From assembly GCA_000727475.1 (NCBI GenBank), contig KL647319.1, forward strand, positions 993,189 through 1,057,188: a stretch of DNA of 64,000 bases, written 5' to 3'. The stretch comes from Sarcocystis neurona. Lineage: Eukaryota > Apicomplexa > Conoidasida > Eucoccidiorida > Sarcocystidae. This document shows, piece by piece, positions 53,001-63,690 of this stretch (position 1 is its first letter; each line of letters starts with the position of its first letter). The notes under the pieces were generated by a model that ran no database searches, was not told the origin of the DNA, and was given only the letters and a program-made list of their open reading frames with translations. The translations under genes and the position numbers were made by a program.

Positions 53001-56000
53001 AGAGCGAAGAGGATGGGGATTTTTGGTCGTGTACGGCGCGTTGGGTTTTGCCAAGCAACAAAGCGTTGCTGAATTATAGAAGCGCATGCATCGGCGCGAC
53101 GCACAGCTCGCATGCGTTCGTCCCCATGTGTGGGTGGGTGTGCGGGAGCCGTGGTCGAGCTTTTCTTCCTGCAGACGCAGGGACAGCAGAAAGAAAGTAC
53201 CCCTGGGCCATAGCGCAGCAAAGCGTGTGGAGTCATCTGGGGAGCTGCAGCAGGAACCACGAAGCAGCAGCCGCTGTGTGTGTGTGTGTGTTTGTTTGTG
53301 TGTGTGGAGTAGGAGCAGAGAGTGTGGCACACATACACACAGAGACAGACAAGGTGCAGCCTCCTCATAGGTCTGAGGTAGTTTTTTCCCCGGCGTCTCG
53401 TCCTTCCACCGATAGTCTATTTCTCTCCATTTGTGTGGACGAAAGTAGGACTTAATACAGCTGAACGGTGTCTGCAGCAGAAATACCTGTGTGCTTTCAA
53501 CAACGCAGGAGGGAAATATATATGTATCTGCTGTGCCTGCTGCTGGACACGAGATCTGCAAACATTTTGGCAGGCAGCCGCGACCGCAAATGTGGATATG
53601 TACATATATATATACATATATATATATATGTGTGTGTGAATGAAAAGCGCGTCCCGGTTCTCCAGATTAAGGTGATATACACCCGGTGCCGGTGCAAAGC
53701 GGGATTGCCATGTACACGAGTGATCTGCATACTGCTGGACTGCTGCGCTGCTGGTGGCCTGCTACGCTGCTGCTGGCCTCCTACTGCGGGATTGCTGGGC
53801 TGCTGCTTGTGCTGCTGCAGGTGCGGGCGAAGTTCTCGTGGCATATTTTTTTCGGCTCGCCTTCTTCGTCGCCGTTTACGATCGAAGCGGAGGACTTGGA
53901 GATCCGGTGGGCAGCAGCAGCAGCCCAAAATTTTTGTCTGGCCATCTGCACAGGGATATACATGCGGCGTTACCTCCTCACGGATGCGTTAGTGTAATGC
54001 GTCAGAATTTCTCTTCTCTTTTGGTATTCCTCCTCTTTCTCTCCACGTCTCCCTCGTTTCCTTCTCTTGTAAATTATTCTCTCTTTCCCGTCTGTGCTTC
54101 CTCCGCCTCTTCACGTGCGCATATACATGCGTAGATACATACATACATATACGTACGCATATAAACACATACACGAATACATACACATATACATATACAT
54201 ATATATATATATATACGTACGTATACATACACATACATACATACATATATATACAAATACATATCTAGATACGCGCATATTGATACACATACGTATGCAC
54301 CTAAATATATACATACCTATACATGCATATACGTAGACACGTAAAGGTAGCTCCATACACATACACAGGCACATACGTATACATCTACTTTTATTACGCA
54401 ATATATATAAATGTATGTGGCCGTACAGGCATCAGTCCGATACATGTGGCTGCGTCTTGTGTGCTGCAGCGGAGATGCGTCAACCCGCTGTTTTTTCATA
54501 TCTTTCCCTTTCCGCGTATATGTATGCGTGTGTGTGTACACACACACGAATAAAATCTTCGTATCCGTCAAGCGTCTTCACAGGCTTTCCTTCCGTCTGG
54601 TGCAACTTCCGAAAATTCGTCAATATATATACGCCTACATCTGTACGACTCTGGAGTCAAATTTATGCACACATGCGTGAGTAAATTCGATGTGGCCGTT
54701 TACACGCATAGATCTATCTCTCTGTCGTTGTACCCCTCTATTCGTCTCTGTGCCTGTCTCTTTCTCCACACATACACATATATGTATATATATTGGGTGC
54801 AGACCCTGATTTTTTTGTGTCCGTAGAAAGACAGTGTCTACACGTGCTTTCCACACGTGTGGAAATACGTCAAAATGCATGTCAACTTCCCAGGGAGCAG
54901 GTGTATGTATATATTCTTCCATACCCACGCGGGAAACCCTTTTTCTGTAGTCGCCTTCCTTTGCTGGGGAGGACCTCCTTGTAGGCGGCTGTTCCTCGTG
55001 TCTAAATATGAGTAGGCACCCGCCCAGCACACACACAGACGAAGAGAGACAGAGAGACATACAGCAGGGAAGCAGAAGACGTGACGAAGGGGAGACGGCC
55101 GACCGTTGAAGAGGTCGCGGGGATGTTCGCGAGAGAAAAATAAAGCCGGAAGGTCGCCAAGACGAAATCCATAGTGAAAAGGCCAAGTATACCAGTATGA
55201 AAACCAAGTAGGAGTACAAAAGATAAGTGGGAGTCGAAAAGCCACGTGGGAGTAGTAGCAGCAGGAGTTGAGAAATTTAGTAATAGTAGTAGTAGTAGTG
55301 GAAGAGCCAAGTAGGAGTAGTAATACGGGAAAAGCTAGGGAGGAGTAGAAAAGCCAAAGGGGACTCGTAGAGAGGCGCCGTAGTCGTGTTAGTAGGAGAA
55401 AAGCCAAGTAGTAGGAGAAAATGGAAGTCGTGGTCTTAGTCTTAAAGAACAAAAGTAGTGATAATAGTCGTAGTAGTCGTAGTAGTAGTAGTAGTAGGAA
55501 ACCCAAGTAATACTGGTAGTGGTGGAGAAACGAAGTCGTGTTTGGAGAAGGAAGTCATAGTGGAGAAGCCAAGTCGAAGTAGAAAAGCCAAGTAGGCGTA
55601 GAACCGCCAAGTGGGAGAAGAAAAGTCCCGTGGGAGGGGAGGAGAAGTAGTAGGAGAAGAAGAAGAAATGCCAAGGAGGAAAACAAGGAAAGCGAAGTCG
55701 TAATAGCGAAGCCAAGAAGAAGTAGAAGGGCCAAGTAATAGTAGTAGTAGTAATAGTAGTAGTAGTAGAAGAGTCGAGGGGTAGTTTTGAGAAGATGAAG
55801 TCGAAGTACTGGGGGAAAGCGAATTAGTAGCGTCATTAAAGAAGCCGTGTCGTAGTAGTAGAAAAGCGGCGACGTGGTAGAAGTGCCTCACGTATAGTCG
55901 TAGCAGTCGTGGAAAAGCGCAGCAAATCAGCAGAAAGGCGAAGTCGTAGTGGAAATGCCACGTCCTAGAGAAAGGCCAAGCCATCGCCGTCGTAGTAGGG

Positions 56001-59000
56001 GGAGTAGAGAACAGAGGTAGGAAAGCGAAGAAGCCACAGAAGAGCGAAATTCCCACCGAGACGGCGTGGGACGTCTTTTTTGGTTCCCCGGCGGGTTGCC
56101 ACGGTGTCTCGCTGCTGTTTTCTGCCCCTTTCCACAGACTGCGCTTCCTGTATCCGAGCGAGTGGAGTGCCGAGCACTGGCTAGCCAAAGTGGTGAAGGC
56201 AAAGAGGAAGCGCATTGACATTTGGCAGAAATTTGCGTCCGTCTTCGGGACGTCAGTGCCAGACAAACACTCGCTCACGCAGGTGAGCAACAGCGAGACA
56301 GGGAGACGAGACGACCAACACAGAGGGGGCCTCTACTGGGGCGTTGCCAATCACACACGCAGGAAGAGAACCGGAGACGAAACCCCGGGGACACCTTTTT
56401 CTGCTGTCTTCGTTTCTTGTCCACATTTTCTCTCTCTTATCCCCTTCATCTTCTTCTCCTCTCCGTCGCTTCTTCTCCCCGTTTCTCGTCCACACACGTC
56501 CCCCTGTTGGTTTCCCTCTCCACACTTACACATCTCTCCGGCACTTTTCTCTGAATATTTGTGTCCCTTTCTTGTCGACCTCTTTGTCGACCGATCTCCG
56601 TCTCGTCCTTTGAATCCGTGGTATATCTTCCTCTTTTCTTCCCTCGCGCTCTCTCTCTGTATATGTGTGCGTATATGTCGCTCTCCTGGCGTTCCACGTC
56701 TCTCCCCCAACAACCTTGCGCGCTCTCTATCTGCATGTGTCGTCTACGTCTGTTTTTCTTTTTCTCGTGCCCTCCGGCTCTCTCTATCTCTCCCTTCCCC
56801 TCTCGTTGCACACGTCTGCCTTTCCTTCCAATTTTTTCCCGCTCGTTCTTCTCTCTTTCTCTCCATGTATGTCTGTGTCTTTTTCTCCTTTGTCTCTCTT
56901 TTCATGTGTATTTGTGTACGGGTCTCCTTCTCTTTCTCCTTGTCTCCCTATCGCTGTGCGCGTGTCGGTTTGTTTTCTCCTTTTCTCTTTGGCTCTGTGT
57001 GTGTGTGTGTGTGTGTCTCGCGGTGTTTTTCTCGCTACCTGTATATCTACATACGTGTCAAGGGGAAAGGAGCGGAGGACAGGTTCCGAAGTTATGCACC
57101 CATACATTTTTGCTGTTCTTCTCCTTGATGAGAAATATACTTATGCAGGAAGGCGTATACGAGGAAGGAATGTTCAGATATGTATACGTTTGTGTATGAC
57201 GGAAGACCTAATAGATGCGTCTCTCTGTCTCTCTGCATGCACGAAGGCATACGTAGGAGTATAAGTCACGAACGTCTGCAAGCCGGGGAAGGGGACGTCG
57301 TGTGAGCGGAGGGTGCAGCGGAGAAGTTTTAATTTTTGCAGCGTCTGCGGCACCGGCCCACCAGTCGCTGTTGCGCGTGCAGACTGGTGCGGAGTGTATA
57401 CACACTGCGAAGAAGCCACGCTGCACGCAGTCCGCTGTTGAGGCACGCAGGCCACCGCTGAGGCGCGCAGGCCACCGCTGAGGCGCGCAGGCCACCGCTG
57501 AGGCGCGCAGGCTGCCGCCGGGGCCTGCCCGGACCCCCGTCCCTGCGAGGACTGTAACTCTACGGTGTACGTACACGATAAGAGGCGCCAGGGAATGCAG
57601 TGTGGTCCACGTCGACCCGAGATTGCTGCCCGCAGAGCGCTTCTTTGGGGTGTACGTACACCGCAGGTCACTACCTACTGCGTCTCTCTTCGACACTGAC
57701 GCGCACTTGCGGGCAGTACGCCCCGCGCTCGTAGGAGTGGTGTATATACACCCTAGATGCCGGGAGGGGTGTCTTTCTCAGGTGTATGTACACCGCCCCG
57801 AAGAAAGCGTCTGCGCCAAGTGTGTGTCTCACGCACGAGTGCACCCCCGCCGGAGAGGCCAGTGCGTGCCTGCGCGTGCACCGTGTCTTGAGGTGTACGT
57901 ACACCGGGTCCCTACTGCTGTTGAGTTCTCCAGTGGTGTGCTGAGGTGGACGTACACCAGGCCTCCAGTGCTGTTGGGGCGTACGTACACCAGGTCACCA
58001 GTGCAGTTGAGGTGGTGTACGTACACCAGATGTCGAGCACTGTATACGTGTATGTGCCCTGGAGAAAGCGTACACCAGGTCACCAGTGCTGTTGGGGCGT
58101 ACGTACACCAGATCTCAAGTGCTGTATACGTGTATGTGCCGTGGAAAAAGCGGACGTTCACAGTATATCTGTGTGCGCTATATGTACGCTTGAAACGCAG
58201 ACGATCGAGCCCCGGGCGGTAAACGCTCTGAAAATTCGCGTCAGAAACATCCACGTCCATCTGGTGGACGACATCCTTCATCAGACGCCGTACAGCATTG
58301 AGGTACGCTCTCTAAGAAGTACAGCGCAACACACCCGCGCACGGAGAGAAAGACGGAGACAGCGGGAGACAGCGGGAGACAGGGGGACAGAGGGAGACAG
58401 GGAGACACAGAGAGGGAGACAGGGAGACACAGAGAGGGAGACCGGGAGACAGCGGGAGGCCGAGAGGCGGAGGGAGACAGGGAGACAGCGGCTGGGACNN
58501 NNNNNNNNNNNNNNNNNNNNNNNNNNNNNNNNNNNNNNNNNNNNNNNNNNNNNNNNNNNNNNNNNNNNNNNNNNNNNNNNNNNNNNNNNNNNNNNNNNNN
58601 NNNNNNNNNNNNNNNNNNNNNNNNNNNNNNNNNNNNNNNNNNNNNNNNNNNNNNNNNNNNNNNNNNNNNNNNNNNNNNNNNNNNNNNNNNNNNNNNNNNN
58701 NNNNNNNNNNNNNNNNNNNNNNNNNNNNNNNNNNNNNNNNNNNNNNNNNNNNNNNNNNNNNNNNNNNNNNNNNNNNNNNNNNNNNNNNNNNNNNNNNNNN
58801 NNNNNNNNNNNNNNNNNNNNNNNNNNNNNNNNNNNNNNNNNNNNNNNNNNNNNNNNNNNNNNNNNNNNNNNNNNNNNNNNNNNNNNNNNNNNNNNNNNNN
58901 NNNNNNNNNNNNNNNNNNNNNNNNNNNNNNNNNNNNNNNNNNNNNNNNNNNNNNNNNNNNNNNNNNNNNNNNNNNNNNNNNNNNNNNNNNNNNNNNNNNN

Positions 59001-61789
59001 NNNNNNNNNNNNNNNNNNNNNNNNNNNNNNNNNNNNNNNNNNNNNNNNNNNNNNNNNNNNNNNNNNNNNNNNNNNNNNNNNNNNNNNNNNNNNNNNNNNN
59101 NNNNNNNNNNNNNNNNNNNNNNNNNNNNNNNNNNNNNNNNNNNNNNNNNNNNNNNNNNNNNNNNNNNNNNNNNNNAGAGAGGGAGACAGCGGGAGAGAGG
59201 GAGACAGCGGGAGAGAGGGAGACAGCGGCAGACCGAGAGACAGCGGGAGACAGAGAAATATTTTTTTATTTCTCTGGCAACATATGTTTCTTCCGTTTCC
59301 ATGCTGCTTTTTCTTTCTAGTGTTCCGCGACTGCTTCTCTTCCCACTCTTCCTTTCTCCCTCTTCTTTCTTTTCTTTTTTTTCTCTCTAAACCGCTCTCG
59401 CGGACGTTTCTTCCCTTGTCACCGCGTGTCTTCTCTGTGAAGGCTCACACACCGCGTCTCTCTCTCTCTGCCCGCAATGATGAAATGCGCGGGCACCACC
59501 TGAGGACTTACGCGTCTTTATACACACGTCTACACGCATGCACGTATGTGTCTCTGTCCACGCTTACTCGGTGACTCTAACTGCAAAGACATTACGAAGA
59601 TGCACATAAATATATGCGTGTCTCTCTGTGGCCGCGTATATATAAATACATGTATATAATATCCATCTGTAGCCTCGTATACATATATACGTATATCTCT
59701 CTGTAGTCGCGTACACACGTATACATATATACATATATAAATGTCTCCAAAGTCGCATATATATATATATATGTATACGCACATTCAGGTTGTCTCGAGT
59801 ACATATATGCGTGTATGTCCCTGTACGCGCGTATATATATATATATATGTGAAAAAGTGTGCGTGTGTGTGTGTGTGTGTATGTGTGAGTATGAGTGTGT
59901 GAGACGCCTTTTGTTGTCCTTTTTAGAAGTTTTTGAACTTTTTAAAGTTCACTTGTCTGTCTCTGTCTGCGTGGGCGAAGGTGGGAATTTTCTCCTTTCT
60001 TTTCTGGTGAATTCTTGAATATTTATAGGCTGACCTGTCTACACGTATGTGTGTGCGTATGTGTGTATATGTATAGGTCCATGTGTATATATGTGTGTAT
60101 ATGTATGTACGTATGTGTGAGCGTTTCGCCCGTTTTCTCCCCAATTTCTCTGCTGTCCTCTTTTTTTGTGTCCCTTTCCCGCGCAGTTCAAAATTGACGA
60201 GTTTTGTATCGACTCTCCTCAGCGCGGTGACCCCCGGCTTTCTGAAGTAGAACACGCTGGTGAGCTCTTTTCCGCTTCTTCGTGGCTTCGTCGCTCGTCT
60301 TCTCCTCTTGACAACGCCGGGGAGCGTGGCTTTCCCCCTTCCCTGCCTCCACGACATTTTTTCGTCCGTGCGGCTCTCTTCGTTTACCGTGCCTGCACTT
60401 CCCTCTTCGCCGGGGAGAGCGGCTCTTCTCCTGTTTGTGTGGGGCGGCGCTCTTCTTTTCCTTCGTCCCGTCCATCCTTTTGCTGTCCTCTTCTCGGCAG
60501 CAGTTCTTCTCCTTCTCCTTATTACCTGTCTTGTCCGCTCCCTTTTCTGTGTCCTTTTTTTCCTCGTCATCTTTTCCGTTTATTCGCGTCCGTCTCTTCC
60601 TGGCGTCCCCCACGTTCGTCGACTTGTGTGTCTGTATGTGTATTTGCGTCTCCGTCGAAGACAGACGTGCTGTGACCTCCTTCCCTCCATTTGAAGGAGA
60701 AGGTCCGCTTTCCAGGAATTCCTCTCCTCGTCTTTGTCTCTCTTGCCAGTTAAGAAGGAAGGCAACTTCCACCGCTTCTCATCTGCGACTTCTTCGTTCG
60801 CTTCCTACGAGAAAAGAAGTCCAGGAGGGTCGACCTGCGGAACAGCGGGACAGGACACAAACAGCAGCTCTCTACCCAACGAATGTTTATGTCTATAAAT
60901 GTGGATGTGTATGTGTATGTATACAAATATATATGCGTATTTATATGCATATATGTTTGTTTCTGTGAGTATATATATATATATATATATGTCTGTGTAT
61001 GTGTTAATGTGTATGTGTATCTATGTATGTATGTGTGTGTACGTATGGATATATGTATCTATCTGTATGTATAAATATATACACATACATATATTCATGT
61101 ATACATGTATTTACACATATATATATATATATGTACTTGTGTATGTATATGTGTCCGGTTAGATGCACGTATAGACGTATACTTTCGGAGTATTATATTG
61201 ATGTGTGACTTGGGTTTTCACATTGCATGTTGTATCATTACGAGGATTTCCTGCGTCGTGGCCTTTGTCTCGTCTCCTTCGCCCTTTTTGTTTTTGCCCG
61301 CAGTCCTTCTTCTTCTACTTCTGTCGACCTCGGAAAGTCCACGCCCCGAACACCTCCCCCTAAAACTCTCACGTGTGCGGAAGGAGATTTCTTCCTTCAT
61401 TCGTGTCTCTTCTTTTTCTTCGGTGTGTCTTCCTCGGCTTCTTCATTTCCTTGCTGTCTCTGCTCCTCCGGCGTCTCCTCCTTGCCGTCCCTTCTTCTGC
61501 TGCTGTCTCGAAGAAGGACCTGCTGCTGCTGCTGCTCGCTTTCCCCTCCTGTGTGTGTGCGCGCGCGCGTCTTCCTCTCTGCTGCTGGTTTCTTTTTCTC
61601 TTCCTTTTATCACGTGTTCATCGCGTCCTTTTCATCTTCTTCTTCATCGTGTCCTTCCGTCTCCCAGGGCTCGAAAATTGTCTGCTGCTTGGCCTATGGA
61701 TGCGCTTCGTCGGCTTCCACATTTGGTTCCGAGAATTTCACGCCCCGCAGTTAAAAAACCGAGCGGGAACTTCTCTCAACGTCAGAAAG
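50031..61789 (+). CDS. VPS13-like protein, chorein N-terminal region, 3' end beyond right edge
   Basis: VPS13 proteins bridge membranes and transfer lipids; their N-terminus is the chorein domain. Seven exons agree in phase throughout: 50031..50113, 52270..52381, 53821..53906, 56138..56282, 58201..58302, 60187..60259, 61668..61789 (241 codons). The start AAAATG gives MLTNILDQLIKAYGQEFLGD, matching the family start (a helix with an F/YLxxYxxNxD-like end). Exon 2 has EIHLTNIPFP and AEIPFAVDYSNI, as in the LxNLxLK...LPFxVxxGxI segment. Exon 3 has KFSWHIFFGS then FTIEAEDLEI (IPW...Pvxvxiedv). Exon 4 is a basic helix (KVVKAKRKRIDIW). Exon 5 has LKIRVRNIHVHLVDD and PYSIE, the conserved NxxVxIxNVHIRYED...PxxxGI stretch. 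Exon 7 is hydrophobic and aromatic (LWMRFVGFHIWF). Family members usually exceed 3,000 residues, so most of the gene lies outside. Intron 1 has a GC donor. Introns are 1.4-2.2 kb. Confidence 0.83.
50111..50119 (+). other. GC-AG splice donor of VPS13-like intron 1
   Basis: Exon 1 ends TTCAG|GCAAGTGT. This is the canonical form of the rare GC donor (otherwise perfect CAG|GCAAGT). Using it leaves phase 2, and the first base of exon 2 at 52270 completes an Arg codon, so the reading continues into the conserved EIHLTN segment. The nearest GT (50118) gives the wrong phase. Confidence 0.65.
50170..50900. repeat. Palindromic GTGTACGTACAC-type elements, VPS13 intron 1
   Basis: Copies at about 50172 (GGTGTACGTACACT), 50310 (GCGGTGTATGTACACTGC), 50421 (GCTGTACGTACAGTGC) and degenerate ones at 50661 and 50854. 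The first lies only about 60 bp after exon 1. Confidence 0.7.
51036..51500. repeat. 22-bp minisatellite (TGTCACTACACCGCATCTGCAG)
   Basis: About 20 tandem units. The first copies start at 51037, 51059 and 51081 (22-bp period). Variants alternate CACCGCACCTGCAC and CAACGGACCTGCAG; later units lengthen to about 24-27 bp (ACTCACTACACCGCATCTGCATTG). It lies in intron 1 of the VPS13-like gene. There are no unique spacers, so it is not a CRISPR array. Confidence 0.92.
53270..53310. repeat. (TG)n microsatellite
   Basis: GTGTGTGTGTGTGTGTTTGTTTGTGTGTGTGG in VPS13 intron 2. A TATATATACATATATATATATATG run follows at 53601-53630. Confidence 0.85.
54115..54420. repeat. ACATATACATAC simple repeat
   Basis: Dense TACATACATATACGTACGCATATA words in intron 3 of the VPS13-like gene. 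Confidence 0.85.
55180..55930. repeat. Degenerate minisatellite AAAAGCCAAGTAGGAGTAGTAG
   Basis: Repeated phrases such as AAAAGCCACGTGGGAGTAGTAG, AGAGCCAAGTAGGAGTAGTA, AGAAAAGCCAAGTAGGCGTAG and AGAAGGGCCAAGTAATAGTAG, with local (GTA)n runs, at 20-35 bp spacing over about 750 bp of intron 3. Minus-strand frames (YYYYYY, FSTTTW-like) are read-throughs of this repeat. Confidence 0.8.
56400..57060. repeat. Polypyrimidine stretch with (GT)n, VPS13 intron 4
   Basis: CTCTCTTTCTCC-type sequence on the plus strand with a GT run at 56996-57018. Open plus-strand frames (Ser/Phe/Leu/Cys) are compositional. Confidence 0.7.
57435..57525. repeat. 20-bp tandem repeat GGCCACCGCTGAGGCGCGCA
   Basis: About four to five units. 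The first two start GCACGCAGGCCACCGCTGAGGCGCGCAG; the last degenerates to GGCTGCCGCCGGGGCC. In VPS13 intron 4. Confidence 0.9.
57540..58160. repeat. Dense cluster of GGTGTACGTACACC palindromes with a tandem duplication
   Basis: Copies at about 57562, 57648, 57739 (GGTGTATATACACC), 57781 (GGTGTATGTACACC), 57892, 57945 (GGTGGACGTACACC), 57977, 58013 and 58098. The segments 58017-58075 and 58099-58152 are near-identical (GTACGTACACCAGATSTC...GTATACGTGTATGTGCC). The block ends about 40 bp before VPS13 exon 5. Confidence 0.85.
58340..58498. repeat. GGGAGACAG(C) minisatellite, left of the gap
   Basis: Tandem GGGAGACAGCGGGAGACAGGG words, unit about 9-20 bp, running into a block of N. Confidence 0.9.
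58499..59175. other. Assembly gap (677 N)
   Basis: Undetermined bases flanked on both sides by the same GGGAGAMAGC minisatellite, so the missing sequence is almost certainly more of that repeat. It lies in intron 5 of the VPS13-like gene. Confidence 0.99.
59176..59260. repeat. GGGAGACAGC minisatellite, right of the gap
   Basis: AGAGAGGGAGACAGCGGGAG repeated about four times, the continuation of the array left of the gap. Confidence 0.9.
59560..60120. repeat. TATATA/TGTGTG simple repeats, VPS13 intron 5
   Basis: TATATATATATGTATACG and GTGTGTGTGTGTGTATGTG words, ending about 65 bp before exon 6. Confidence 0.8.
60880..61200. repeat. TATGTG/TATATA simple repeats, VPS13 intron 6
   Basis: ATGTGTATGTATACAAATATATATG words. 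From 61250 to 61660 the intron is pyrimidine-rich up to the exon 7 acceptor. Confidence 0.8.
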
Positions 61790-61859
61790 GTGAAGATATT
61801 CTTCTCTAAACCTACATTCATCATTTTTGCCCATATCTACATATCTAGACAATCATATG

Positions 61860-62310
61860 TCCACATGGCGCTTTATATATATATATATGGGTATATACCA
61901 TACTATGTATGTACGAATATATTATATATATAAACACATATATATATATATATATATATATATGGGTATATACCATACTATGTATGTACGAATATATTAT
62001 ATATATAAACACATATATATATGGGTATATACCATACTGTGTATGTACGAATATATTATATATATAAACACATATATATATACACTATGCATGGAGGTAT
62101 GTATAACAAATATATACATATATATATATATACATATATGTATCCTGTGTATGCACGTATGTATATAATATATGTATATATACATACATACATATATGTA
62201 TCCTGTGTACGTACGTATGTATATACTATATATATATGTATATTATGTGTGTACGTACTTACAAATGGTGTGTATGTATATATATATATATGCACTATTT
62301 ATGTATGAAC
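61860..62310. repeat. Three-copy AT-rich tandem repeat, 59-75 bp unit
   Basis: The phrase ATGGGTATATACCATACTATG begins at 61887, 61962 and 62021, each copy continuing to an ATAAACACATATATAT end. A second pair (GTATCCTGTGTATGCACGTATGTATATA) follows at about 62140 and 62200. Confidence 0.9.
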
Positions 62311-63280
62311 AATGGAGTATTTTAGGTTTGCATGAGCATCTCACCCACATATATGTGTGTGCCTGTCTTCTGTATATATACGTGCATATATGTCCTCTAT
62401 CTGTATGTCCCAATTGGCTCGCTTTGTGTATTCTCGCATGCTTTATAAACAGTGGCGCATGTGTATGTGGTTATGTCTTTGAAGTCTTGCATGCGGGGTC
62501 ACACTTGCGTATACATTTGTAGGTGTATTATCTGCATGTCTCCGTCTCTCTGTCTCTCTACATTTCTTTTCAGCAATATATACATATATATATAATATAT
62601 GTGTAGGTTTTCTTATCAGCAATATATACATATATATAATATATTTGTGCGTGCACAGGTGCATCCTCCGTCACACACCGTTAGCTACATATAAGGAAGA
62701 CGTGGAAATTCCCAACAAATACATACACATATATATATATATGTATATGTGTATACACATATCTGTGTAACTTCCTGTATATATATATATATATATTTAG
62801 AGAATTTCACGTTGATCTGGACCTAACGACGTGCGCTTACCTTCTCCTCGTCGTACGTTCCGGTGTACGTACACCCGATGATTTCGCATAGCGACTCTCT
62901 ACAGCATGACTTGGGGCCACTGCCGCTGTCTGTGTACACATGCGGCTATGTGTACCATATCCATATCCACATGTATATATGTGTGCATGTGTCTGCGGAT
63001 ACTTTTGTCGTCTGGTGAATGTGTCTACTTTTTTTTATCGAGCAGCTTTACGCAAGTTTCTCTATATGCCTCGTTCACATGAAGGCAAGCACTGCACCTT
63101 CTTTTTCGCGGAAGTGTAGTAGATTTTTTCCCGCTTGCATGCGCTATTTATATACTTTGAATATACATAAATTCATATTTCTGCATGTCTGTATAAGGTC
63201 GCCCCACATCTATTCATGACGCCTGACCACCTTCCATGCGTATACGAAAATGTCAATTGCTCTGCAGTCTTCTACGTTCA
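62310..63280. other. Downstream of VPS13 exon 7: no firm exon
   Basis: Mixed AT-rich and unique sequence. A duplicated 40-bp AT element (CAGCAATATATACATATATATA) is at 62572 and 62620, and one palindrome GGTGTACGTACACC at 62862. The segment 62809-62861 can be read FHVDLDLTTCAYLLLVV with an acceptor (TATTTAG) and a donor (CCG|GTGTAC), but its phase does not fit exon 7, so it is not called. Confidence 0.4.
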
Positions 63281-63690
63281 CACATTGTATCTATATATAT
63301 ATTATATATATATATATTTTCAACGGGATACCTGTACACGTGTATGTATATATATATGTATATGCGCATATCTATATATTTGTCTACATGTATATCCCTA
63401 TGTATATCTATATGTATATATTTATATGTATATGTACGTGTGATCCTGTGTATATATCTGTATGCCTACATATATCTATGTGTCTGTCTGTGTGCATCTA
63501 TCTGTCTACATCTGTTTATTTGTGTCTCTCTACCTATATCTGTCTATCTATTATCTATCTATATATATATCAATATATATATTTCTCTGTATCTATCTAT
63601 CTATATCTGTCCATATCAATGTCTATCTACCTACATCTATCTATCTGTCAATATCTCTGTCTCCGTCTACCTGTGTATATATATGTGCGG
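63280..63690. repeat. TATCTATC / TATGTATA simple repeats
   Basis: Long run of TATATATATTATATATA, then CTATCTATCTACATCTATC words. No coding evidence; frames here read YLSIYISI-type sequence. Confidence 0.85.

Noticed and set aside
58241..59302. Frames crossing the N block
   Set aside because: They consist of unknown residues and minisatellite sequence; only 58201-58302 has family evidence.
62809..62861. Possible VPS13 exon reading FHVDLDLTTCAYLL
   Set aside because: It looks attractive in composition and splice signals, but its phase does not fit exon 7, so it was kept out of the gene model.
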